From positions 1-5,412 of the forward strand of contig DAOQAY010000171.1 of assembly GCA_035354435.1 (NCBI GenBank): 5,412 bases of DNA, read 5' to 3'. The notes beneath the pieces were generated by a model that saw only the letters and a program-made list of their open reading frames with translations, did not search any database and was not told the DNA's origin. The stretch's first letter is position 1. Every line of letters starts with the position of its first letter. Positions 1-5,412 of the stretch are shown piece after piece. The DNA comes from JAKLDO01 sp035354435. Lineage in GTDB: Bacteria > UBP6 > UBA1177. The position numbers and the translations under genes are program-made.

Positions 1-1
1 G

Positions 2-2698
2 GACTGTGAAGGCGGACTGTGTCTTGCATACGGTGAAACGAAGTTCTGTACAAAAGACTGTGAAAGGTCAAGCGGCGGCGGTAAGGACCTTCTTGCATGC
101 GGAAGCTGCGGATCATGTAACGATAACGGTGATGAACTGGAATTCAAATACAAATACTACTGTGCACCTGACGGTTCAGGCAAAACAGGCGGCAACTGTC
201 AGTCCGGAATGGACTGTTCAAGCGGTGCATGCTATGAAAATTACTGTACTGCGTCCTGCGGATCTATCCTTTCCCCATGTCCAGGAGGATATGAATGTAT
301 GGCGGATGTCTATCAGGCAGGTGTCGAGACCTGTGTCGATTCTGCCAGACTTAATATAATGGACGGATTCGCCTGTTCATTTGATTATCAGTGTGTAAGC
401 GGAACCTGTGTCGAATTTCCGATGGGAAAATACTGTGCAACCCATTGTGAAACTGAGTCCTGTGCTGCCGGAGATTGTGTCCAGATCGGTGAAAAGACCG
501 CTGAACCTCCTGTTATGGCGTGTGCACCTTTATTCATGCCGGGTCATTCTGAATATGGTCAAACCTGTGCTTTCAACTGGGAATGTACTACAGGCCTTGA
601 GTGTCAGCAAGATCTTCTGATGTGCACAAAGGCTTGTGAAAAAGATGGCGACTGCCCTGACGGAACATGTTATGCCTATACTGAAGAAATTAAACTCTGT
701 GTTCCGGCATATCAGATGGGGACTAAGCCCGACGGATATATTCCGTCTTTCTGTTACGAATGTGAAAATACATGTTATCCTGATAATTTGTTTCAGATGT
801 ATTACTGCAGTTCAGAGTGTACGACAGATGCCGAATGTTTTGATATTGGCGGATGTGCTGAAGGATATTGCCGACATGCATATCCCGGCAGGTCATTTAC
901 TTACGGATTGTGCCGTTTCGATGATGACTGTGAAAAGAACACAACCTGCAAAGAGGGTTTCTGTACTTCTGAATGCTCGACATCAACTCAATGCGCCGGT
1001 TATGAAAAAGTTACTCCGACAGGCGCTCAGAAAACATGCAAGCCGTGTACGACAAATGTTGAATGTCAGAATGTGTTCTATGATCTGGGCCAGTGTGTAA
1101 CAGATTATGACGGGAACAAATACTGTGTTGAGGATTGTACAGATGATCCTACAATATGTCCTGAAGGGACGAAATGCTACTTCGCAAGCGGCGATTTTAA
1201 AGTATGTTCTCCTATTTCGGGGACATGTTCCGCCGGCGGTACAGCATGTAGTCAGAACGATATCTGCATAAAAGGAATCCTTGAGAACGACTGGGCATGC
1301 AGAGAGGACGCTGAATGTAAAAGCGGGATCTGTGAAGAAGGTGTATGTCAGGAAGGAACCTGCTCGGAAAACAGTGACTGCGGCTGTGACAGTCTGAAGT
1401 GTACGAGCGGAAACTGCATAATGAACCAGACAGGATATAAAAAAGAAGTAGAACCCAATAATGAGATCGCTGATGCCACGGTAATTTCAGCATCAGGCTA
1501 TACTGCGGCATATTTCAACCATAACGGCAACGACAAAGAGCGCGACATTTTTAAAGTTTCTGTTAAAAAAGATCAATATCTCAATGTCAGGACCCATCCT
1601 TTCTGCGAAAACGGTGCTGATACCTATATGAGATTTTTCGACAGTTCAGGAAATATTATAGGAGAATGGGAAAATGACGATATCGACGGCGGCGGATATT
1701 ATTTCTCAGAGCTTCTTGAATACAAAGCNNNNNNNNNNNNNNNNNNNNNNNNNNNNNNNNNNNNNNNNNNNNNNNNNNNNNNNNNNNNNNNNNNNNNNNN
1801 NNNNNNNNNNNNNNNNNNNNNNNNNNNNTGGGGTGAGCCAGAGGAAGTTGTATGGGTCAATACGACTGATGGTGAGGAGACATATGTAGTTGTGCTCGAT
1901 ACGCCGATGCTTCCTTTTGATTATGATTTTAACATCCAGATAGACATTTCACCTGCAACACCTCCGGAAAATGATAAGATCGCCGGTGCAATTCCGTTAA
2001 AAGGCAAGGGAAGTGTGAGCGGTGCTACAGTTTCAGCGGAAAATGACTATGCACCGACACTCGGCGTTTGCGACAAAGCCGATCTTGACGGAGTTGATGT
2101 GGTCTATTCGATAGATCTGAAAGCAGGCGAATATATGCATTTTGTGATAAACAGCACTTTCGCTTCAGCAATATATCTGGTAGCTTCCACCGATCTTGCA
2201 ACATGTCTTAAAGGCGGCGGAGTGATAGATTACAGCACTGAAACCGATGTGATGCTTTATCTCATGATCGACAGTTCTGCACCGAATGTCTATGGTATGT
2301 TCTCAATAGATTATATCACCGGAACGACTGGTCCTTGTGAAGGATTGTGCGATACTGCCGAACACAGGGCTTGCAGTGATGAAACAAACCTCTGCATGTG
2401 CGACACTGAAACAGGTCTTTTGAAACCGACAGATTGCAATGATTTCTGCCTGACCGAAAATGCAGCAGTTTCAGGAACTTGCAAGAGCAATGATAAAGGC
2501 TCAGGATGTGTCTGTGAATATAACTGTGCCGATACAGCAAAAGTTGCAGAAGTGTGTGACGGCGGCTATCCGTCAAACTGCACCTGTGCGGCAAGTGATC
2601 CCTGCGGCTGGGTAGGCGACGGTAACTGCGATGTCTTCTGTGCCGATTTCTATCCTGCCGACCACTTCGATGATTCCGCAGAATGCACAACTGAGTAG
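2..2698 (+). CDS. Large secreted-type cysteine-rich protein with PPC-like domains, 5' partial
   Basis: The frame is open from base 2 with no start codon in view, so the N-terminus and any signal peptide lie outside the window. The ATG at 209 is internal: the codons before it continue the same cysteine-rich pattern. About 898 residues are visible, numbered here from base 2, ending at TAG 2696-2698. Residues 1 to about 475 are cysteine-rich modules, with roughly 67 Cys by my count. Residue 484 begins an EPNNE motif followed by an acidic DIFKV strand, typical of a bacterial pre-peptidase C-terminal (PPC) domain, which runs into the 100-N gap at residue 576. After the gap come a PPC-like end (YVVVLDT, then YDFNIQID) and a second PPC-like domain at about residues 654-772 (ENDKIAGA, DGVDVVYSIDL). 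Residues 773-898 are a second Cys-rich tail with 18 Cys. No catalytic domain is visible. The likely role is a surface or exported structural, adhesive or binding protein, but that is inference. Identity as a real coding region is very secure; function is not. Confidence 0.9.
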   Translation, partial: DCEGGLCLAYGETKFCTKDCERSSGGGKDLLACGSCGSCNDNGDELEFKYKYYCAPDGSGKTGGNCQSGMDCSSGACYENYCTASCGSILSPCPGGYECMADVYQAGVETCVDSARLNIMDGFACSFDYQCVSGTCVEFPMGKYCATHCETESCAAGDCVQIGEKTAEPPVMACAPLFMPGHSEYGQTCAFNWECTTGLECQQDLLMCTKACEKDGDCPDGTCYAYTEEIKLCVPAYQMGTKPDGYIPSFCYECENTCYPDNLFQMYYCSSECTTDAECFDIGGCAEGYCRHAYPGRSFTYGLCRFDDDCEKNTTCKEGFCTSECSTSTQCAGYEKVTPTGAQKTCKPCTTNVECQNVFYDLGQCVTDYDGNKYCVEDCTDDPTICPEGTKCYFASGDFKVCSPISGTCSAGGTACSQNDICIKGILENDWACREDAECKSGICEEGVCQEGTCSENSDCGCDSLKCTSGNCIMNQTGYKKEVEPNNEIADATVISASGYTAAYFNHNGNDKERDIFKVSVKKDQYLNVRTHPFCENGADTYMRFFDSSGNIIGEWENDDIDGGGYYFSELLEYKXXXXXXXXXXXXXXXXXXXXXXXXXXXXXXXXXXWGEPEEVVWVNTTDGEETYVVVLDTPMLPFDYDFNIQIDISPATPPENDKIAGAIPLKGKGSVSGATVSAENDYAPTLGVCDKADLDGVDVVYSIDLKAGEYMHFVINSTFASAIYLVASTDLATCLKGGGVIDYSTETDVMLYLMIDSSAPNVYGMFSIDYITGTTGPCEGLCDTAEHRACSDETNLCMCDTETGLLKPTDCNDFCLTENAAVSGTCKSNDKGSGCVCEYNCADTAKVAEVCDGGYPSNCTCAASDPCGWVGDGNCDVFCADFYPADHFDDSAECTTE
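191..1417 (+). repeat. Array of degenerate cysteine-rich modules (protein-level repeat)
   Basis: This part of the large gene encodes successive modules that share a start of C-x5-C-x4/5-C followed by more paired cysteines. Clear module starts are CQSGMDCSSGAC (from 191), CSFDYQCVSGTC (365), CAFNWECTTGLEC (557), CRFDDDCEKNTTC (905) and CREDAECKSGIC (about 1295). The second and third modules contain eight cysteines each, and their starts are 192 bases apart; the first two starts are 174 apart. Conservation is in cysteine spacing and acidic residues rather than in DNA identity, so this is an old protein repeat and not a recent tandem duplication. Such modules are normally held by disulfides, which implies folding outside the cytoplasm. 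Confidence 0.75.
1729..1828. other. Scaffold gap of exactly 100 Ns
   Basis: A run of exactly 100 Ns is a conventional placeholder for a gap of unknown size. It lies inside the large cysteine-rich gene, just after the first PPC-like stretch. The reading frame is the same on both sides when the Ns are counted as written, but 100 is not a multiple of three, so agreement may be chance. True length and the number of missing residues are unknown. Confidence 0.97.
2597..2686 (+). other. C-terminal LNR-like cysteine motif of the large protein
   Basis: The last 30 or so residues before the stop have the pattern C-GWVGDGNCD-x2-C, then FDDSAEC. This resembles the Lin-12/Notch repeat layout (C, G-x-C-D, C, then F-D-x-D-x-C), which uses acidic residues to hold calcium. 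The full domain has six cysteines and only four lie in this stretch, so it is either a short variant or a convergent pattern. The resemblance is by eye only. Confidence 0.35.
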
Positions 2699-2716
2699 AA
2701 AATAGTTCTAAAATTT

Positions 2717-2720
2717 GGAG
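2717..2720 (+). promoter_or_regulatory. Ribosome binding site for the 2726 gene
   Basis: GGAG ends five bases before the ATG at 2726, a standard Shine-Dalgarno position. It supports this start and supports the short downstream frame as a real gene. It lies in the 27-base gap after the stop of the large gene. Confidence 0.7.
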
Positions 2721-2725
2721 CTTTA

Positions 2726-3094
2726 ATGAAAAAGACAATAGTTTTAATGCTTTGCTTGTTTTTTACAACAGGCTTGTATGCAAAATATACTCATACCTGT
2801 AGTGTCAAATATAAAACAGAATCTAGATGGTCTAAATACTATAATCTTGATGTCGTTTTTTTAACCGGATTTGAAATATTTCAAGCAACTCTCAAATCTG
2901 GTTATGACTCATCGACTGTTTATGCAATGATTTTTTTCAGCCAAGAAAAGGTTGCAGTTGTAAAGATAGATTCTGTGCTATTATGTGGAACTGAAGTTGA
3001 TAAATCCTGCATAGAGGACTCTTTATTAAATTTAGAAGGCAAAGATAAATCTGGAAGAGAGTGGGAAATTTGTAAGGAAGATTTTTGTATTTAG
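2726..3094 (+). CDS. Small exported protein of unknown function (122 aa)
   Basis: I do not recognise a family. The start is MKKTIVLMLCLFFTTGLYA followed by KYTHTC: a short positive N-region, a hydrophobic core and an A-x-A-like end, a typical Sec type I signal peptide with likely cleavage after Ala19. The mature part of about 103 residues has no further strong membrane segment. It has five cysteines (25, 87, 95, 116, 121), an odd number; 116 and 121 form a close C-x4-C pair at the extreme C-terminus (CKEDFC). A good GGAG site supports the start. The gene begins 27 bases after the large cysteine-rich gene and ends 15 bases before the lipoprotein gene, so one transcript is plausible. It is AT-rich (about 27% GC in the row from 2821), unlike both large neighbours. 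A role in the periplasm or at the cell surface is inferred from the signal peptide only. Confidence 0.8.
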   Translation: MKKTIVLMLCLFFTTGLYAKYTHTCSVKYKTESRWSKYYNLDVVFLTGFEIFQATLKSGYDSSTVYAMIFFSQEKVAVVKIDSVLLCGTEVDKSCIEDSLLNLEGKDKSGREWEICKEDFCI

Positions 3095-3097
3095 GAG
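3093..3097 (+). promoter_or_regulatory. Possible ribosome binding site for the lipoprotein gene, overlapping the upstream stop
   Basis: AGGAG begins at the second base of the upstream TAG stop and is the only purine-rich site before the ATG at 3110. The spacer of 12 bases is longer than ideal, so translation may be modest or partly coupled to the gene before it. Confidence 0.45.
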
Positions 3098-3109
3098 TAA
3101 ATAAGTAAT

Positions 3110-3421
3110 ATGAAAAACGGTTTAATTTTTGCATTATTATTTATGATTATTTCATTGTCAGCAGGATGTGAAGTCGAAGATTCTGATGATTCCTATTTAG
3201 AACCCACAGAAAACCCATGTGACAGTGCCCAGTGTAAAGGAACAGACACAAACGGATCAATTACTTGCTATAATAATGGCACTTTAAAATGTTTGTATGA
3301 TTTAAATAGCACCACTCTTAAGCTTTATTCCTATATTTGTTCTGGAAGTAAATTTAAATTAGATGAGCAATGTCAATGGGGTTGTGATGAAAGCACCGGA
3401 AGATGTAAATCCAATCCTTAA
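3110..3421 (+). CDS. Small cysteine-rich lipoprotein (103 aa)
   Basis: The N-terminus has a charged start (MKNG), a hydrophobic stretch and a clear lipobox LSAGC at residues 16-20, so signal peptidase II should cleave before Cys20 and the protein should be lipid-anchored. Glu follows the lipid Cys, then an acidic linker (EVEDSDDSYLEP). The body carries eight more cysteines (37, 42, 53, 61, 77, 88, 92, 99), an even number that suits four disulfides, and ends with CQWGCDESTGRC. The style, short with scattered cysteines and a C-x3-C-x6-C tail, recalls small secreted proteins of Myxococcota-like bacteria, but I cannot name a family. It is AT-rich (about 30% GC in the row from 3241). It follows the exported 122-residue protein by 15 bases and is the last gene before a convergent junction with mfd. 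Confidence 0.85.
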   Translation: MKNGLIFALLFMIISLSAGCEVEDSDDSYLEPTENPCDSAQCKGTDTNGSITCYNNGTLKCLYDLNSTTLKLYSYICSGSKFKLDEQCQWGCDESTGRCKSNP

Positions 3422-3433
3422 TTAATAATTTAT

Positions 3434-3458
3434 AAAATCTTTTTCGGCTTTAGATTTT
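3434..3458. terminator. Weak inverted repeat after the lipoprotein gene
   Basis: AAAATCT at 3434-3440 is perfectly complementary to AGATTTT at 3452-3458, with an 11-base loop. It begins 12 bases after the lipoprotein stop, where a terminator would be expected. The stem is seven pairs with only one G-C, and no clean T-run follows, so this is at best a weak terminator of the plus-strand genes. Confidence 0.25.
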
Positions 3459-3463
3459 CTCTC

Positions 3464-3487
3464 AAAAAATACCCTGTAGGGGATATT
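3464..3487 (-). terminator. Probable intrinsic terminator of mfd
   Basis: Read on the minus strand, AATA-(TC)-CCC, loop TACA, then GGG-TATT forms a bulged seven-pair stem followed at once by a T-run (TATTTTTT). It lies about 40 bases after the mfd stop. The T-run partly overlaps the stem, and the two-base bulge weakens it, so the call is moderate. Confidence 0.4.
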
Positions 3488-3513
3488 GACAATTTATACC
3501 TTGTGGGGGAAAT
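3469..3513. repeat. Two imperfect 18-base direct repeats, 27-base period
   Basis: ATACCCTGTAGGGGATAT at 3469-3486 and ATACCTTGTGGGGGAAAT at 3496-3513 match at 15 of 18 positions. They sit in the intergenic space between the convergent lipoprotein gene and mfd. The first copy also forms the hairpin called as the mfd terminator; the second copy has lost most of the pairing. No function is evident. Confidence 0.5.
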
Positions 3514-3528
3514 AGAAGGATTTTTTAA

Positions 3529-5412
3529 TTACAAAGTCTTCTTCAGGTCTTCGATTATCTGACTGATTTCAGCTACTTCTTTGATTGGGAATTTTATTGA
3601 GTGTGATCCTGAGAATGAGCCTTTATATTTTTCGAGTAGTTTGAAGAGTTTTTCCATGTCGTTGGGGACTGATGAGGATGAAAGGCTGAGCGAGAACTCG
3701 TTTCTGCTGACTGATATTGCACTTGCGCCGGCTTCTATCGCCGATATTTTTATCGAGGCAAGTGTGAGAAGATTGTCAGTTTCCACAGGTATCTTTCCAA
3801 ACATTTCTGTCAGAGTGTCTTTTATCCAGTCAAGGTCATACTGTTTTTTGATGTCGGCGATCTTTCTGTAAAAACCTATTCTCATTTCGGTATCTGGAAT
3901 GTAATCTTCCGGAATGCTTGCAAAAAGGTCTGTCGAAATATCAAATTCGTTGTCGTTATGCGGAACACCTGTTTTCAATTCCTCTATCCTTTTCCTCAGC
4001 ATTTCCAGATACATATCATATCCTACACCTTTAAGCTTGCCCGACTGACTGAACCCCAGAATGTTCCCGCCGCCGCGGATGTTCAGATCTTCCATTGCAA
4101 CATCATATCCTGATCCGAGATGATCGAACCGTTTGATGACCGCAAGTCTGGAATATGAATCCTGGCTTATCGTTGAAAGATTGGGAACAAAAAGGAAAGC
4201 TTTCGCCTCACGGTTCCATCTCCCGACACGGCCTCTGAGCTGATAAAGCTGTGCAAGCCCGAAAATATCCGCTCTGTTGATGATGATCGTGTTCACCATC
4301 GGAATATCAATTCCGGATTCAATTAAGGATGTTGAAAGGAGAATATCATGTTTCCTGTCAACAAAATCGACCATTACTTTTTCAAGCTGTTTTTCATCCA
4401 TCTGCCCGTGAGCAATGGCAATCCTGATTCCCGGAATAAGATTCTGGAGTTTCATTTTTATGTCTTCCAGAGATGCTATCCTGTTATGGACAAAATATAT
4501 CTGACCGTCTCTTGAAAGTTCGGAATTAATGGCATCTCTGATAATTTCATCACTGTATTCAAGTACATGCGTCCTGATGCTTTTCCTGTCACCGGGAGGT
4601 GTTTTAATGAAAGATACATTCCTTATGTTGTTGAAACATCTATCGGACTTGATCGTATGTTCCTTGCAGTGCTNNNNNNNNNNGAAAGATACATTTCTGA
4701 TCCCCAGAAGTGACATCTGAAGCGTTCTCGGAATAGGGGTCGCCGTCATGCTGAGAGTTGCAACTCCTTTTTTTATTTCCTTTATCCGCTCTTTATGCGC
4801 CACGCCGAAACGGTGCTCTTCATCAACCACAAGAAATCCGAGATCGGTAAATTCAACATCTTTTGAAAGAAGTCTGTGAGTTCCTACAATAATATCTATT
4901 TTACTTTCCTTGAGGTCTTTCAGCACTTCTTTCTGCTTTGCCGCACTGTAAAATCTTGAAAGCATTTCGATCTTAACCGGCGTTTTCGAGAACCGTTCCT
5001 CAAGTGTTTTAAAGTGCTGGAAAGCAAGAACTGTCGTCGGAGCAAGTATTGCCGCCTGTTTTCCGTTCGAGACAGCGATCATACAGCCTCTCATGGCAAC
5101 TTCGGTCTTTCCAAACCCGACATCGCCGCAAAGAAGTCTGTCAGTTATTTCAGTTGAAGCGAGATCTTTTTCAAGTTCAATGATCGATGCCGCCTGATCT
5201 TTTGTTTCTTTATATTGGAATTGTGAAGAAAATTCGCGGTACATCGCAGTATCAGTTTTCATGGATTCTGTCTTTTCAACGCTTCTTGCCGCATAAAGTT
5301 CAAGTATCTGAGTCGCAACTTTTTCTATTTCCTTCTGAAGTTTGCTTCTTGTATTTTCCCATGCAGTTCCTCTGATAGAGCTGATTCTCGGGAACGAGCC
5401 TTCCTCCCACCT
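3529..5412 (-). CDS. mfd: Transcription-repair coupling factor Mfd, C-terminal half (5' partial, with assembly defect)
   Basis: Mfd is a DNA translocase that removes RNA polymerase stalled at lesions and recruits UvrA for nucleotide excision repair. The frame is open through the right edge, so the UvrB-like N-terminal half is missing; the ATG at 5262 is internal. Numbered from 5412, residues 1-45 include W-x-KLQKEIEKVA-x4-ELYAAR, the end of the polymerase-interacting region and relay helix. Walker A GDVGFGKT is at about 97-103, the DEEH box at 197-200 and TATPIPRT at 223-230. The second helicase domain has IAIAHGQM, ESGIDIP and QLRGRVGR, then the translocation-motif region DLNIRGGGNILG. The UvrA-binding C-terminal domain is marked by DYIPDTEMRIGFYRKIA. 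The last residues are EDLKKTL before TAA. About 602 real residues fit the C-terminal half of a family of roughly 1,150. Bases 4609-4683 add 25 spurious codons between SLLGIRNVSF and IKTPPGDRKS, which are contiguous in Mfd relatives. It converges with the small secreted genes and is unrelated to them in function. Confidence 0.96.
   Translation of the reverse strand, partial: RWEEGSFPRISSIRGTAWENTRSKLQKEIEKVATQILELYAARSVEKTESMKTDTAMYREFSSQFQYKETKDQAASIIELEKDLASTEITDRLLCGDVGFGKTEVAMRGCMIAVSNGKQAAILAPTTVLAFQHFKTLEERFSKTPVKIEMLSRFYSAAKQKEVLKDLKESKIDIIVGTHRLLSKDVEFTDLGFLVVDEEHRFGVAHKERIKEIKKGVATLSMTATPIPRTLQMSLLGIRNVSFXXXXHCKEHTIKSDRCFNNIRNVSFIKTPPGDRKSIRTHVLEYSDEIIRDAINSELSRDGQIYFVHNRIASLEDIKMKLQNLIPGIRIAIAHGQMDEKQLEKVMVDFVDRKHDILLSTSLIESGIDIPMVNTIIINRADIFGLAQLYQLRGRVGRWNREAKAFLFVPNLSTISQDSYSRLAVIKRFDHLGSGYDVAMEDLNIRGGGNILGFSQSGKLKGVGYDMYLEMLRKRIEELKTGVPHNDNEFDISTDLFASIPEDYIPDTEMRIGFYRKIADIKKQYDLDWIKDTLTEMFGKIPVETDNLLTLASIKISAIEAGASAISVSRNEFSLSLSSSSVPNDMEKLFKLLEKYKGSFSGSHSIKFPIKEVAEISQIIEDLKKTL
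4609..4673 (+). other. Misplaced glycyl-tRNA synthetase motif 3 fragment, likely chimeric contig end
   Basis: On the plus strand, opposite to mfd, 21 codons from GAA 4609 read E-R-Y-I then PYVVETSIGLDRMFLAV, and the trailing CT would give Leu. This is the class II aminoacyl-tRNA synthetase motif 3, with the G-L-D-R core and ATP-binding Arg at 4654-4656, in the form seen in dimeric-type glycyl-tRNA synthetase. Sequence before 4609 reads as Mfd on the other strand and does not continue the synthetase; after 4673 come Ns. The fragment is thus joined to mfd at the 12-base GAAAGATACATT. It is a foreign piece, most likely from glyS elsewhere in this or another genome, and not a gene in place. Confidence 0.75.
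4674..4683. other. Assembly gap of 10 Ns inside mfd
   Basis: Exactly 10 Ns separate the glycyl-tRNA synthetase-like piece from resumed mfd sequence. Ten is a common minimum filler for contigs judged to touch or overlap. The mfd frame stays open across it only because the surplus happens to total 75 bases. Confidence 0.95.

Larger units (their letters stand above)
4609..4695. repeat. 12-base direct repeat flanking the mfd defect
   Basis: GAAAGATACATT occurs at 4609-4620 and at 4684-4695, exactly 75 bases apart as written. Similarity extends to 16 of 18 bases, which is why both copies translate on the minus strand as IRNVSF. Joining base 4608 to base 4684 restores an uninterrupted Mfd sequence. 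Confidence 0.9.

Noticed and set aside
6..1100. Plus-strand open frames at 6-359, 408-620 and 636-1100
   Set aside because: They overlap the large cysteine-rich gene in other frames, lack recognisable motifs and arise from its Cys-rich codon pattern.
191..1417. CRISPR array or recent tandem DNA duplication
   Set aside because: The repetition is in cysteine spacing at protein level; the DNA units are divergent and differ in length.
209..2698. Starting the large cysteine-rich gene at the ATG at 209
   Set aside because: The frame stays open to base 2, and the upstream codons encode the same Cys-rich style (for example LACGSCGSC), so the real start is outside the window.
1212..2738. Minus-strand open frames at 1212-1511 and 2316-2738
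   Set aside because: They are antisense to the large gene, have His/Arg/Leu-rich low-information translations and show no ribosome site or family features.
2937..3134. Minus-strand 65-residue frame over the small genes
   Set aside because: It is antisense to two better-supported genes that have ribosome sites and signal peptides.
4609..4683. A genuine 25-residue insertion or novel domain in Mfd
   Set aside because: The segment adjoins Ns, is flanked by a direct repeat, interrupts a contiguous conserved stretch and codes for a known enzyme motif on the other strand.
3529..5262. Starting mfd at the internal Met at 5262
   Set aside because: The codons between 5263 and 5412 encode the conserved Mfd segment ending in ELYAAR, so the gene continues past the right edge.
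3581..5375. Plus-strand frames at 3581-3871, 4529-4720 and 5187-5375
   Set aside because: They are antisense to mfd, which is certain. The only meaningful plus-strand peptide is the 4609-4673 synthetase fragment, and it is in a different frame from the one at 4529-4720.

Overview
The window is a piece of a scaffolded bacterial assembly, very likely metagenomic: it holds one run of exactly 100 Ns and one of exactly 10 Ns. Sampled 60-base rows of the two large genes are about 43-47% GC. A long secreted-type protein built from cysteine-rich modules plus PPC-like beta domains is a style common in Myxococcota and other former 'Deltaproteobacteria' and in some uncultured relatives. That lineage guess is tentative, because no rRNA or other strong marker is present.

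Layout. (1) Positions 2-2698, plus strand: the 3' part of a very large cysteine-rich protein, open through the left edge and interrupted by the 100-N gap. (2) 2726-3094 and 3110-3421, plus strand: two small AT-rich genes close behind it, encoding a Sec-exported protein and a cysteine-rich lipoprotein. Neither matches a family I recognise. (3) 3422-3528: a convergent intergenic region with a probable mfd terminator and a 27-base-period imperfect repeat. (4) 3529-5412, minus strand: the C-terminal half of Mfd, the transcription-repair coupling factor, open through the right edge.

The three plus-strand genes are spaced 27 and 15 bases apart with no room for obvious separate promoters, so they may be co-transcribed as a set of exported, disulfide-rich envelope or surface proteins. 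Mfd is an unrelated housekeeping gene.

The most informative anomaly is inside mfd. Next to the 10-N gap lie 75 surplus bases, flanked by a 12-base direct repeat. The 65 known bases, read on the opposite strand, encode the motif 3 region of a class II glycyl-tRNA synthetase. This is best explained as a chimeric contig end left by the assembler, not as a biological insertion. I found no convincing evidence for a new defence, mobile or regulatory system. The genuinely undescribed material is the secreted cysteine-rich cluster.
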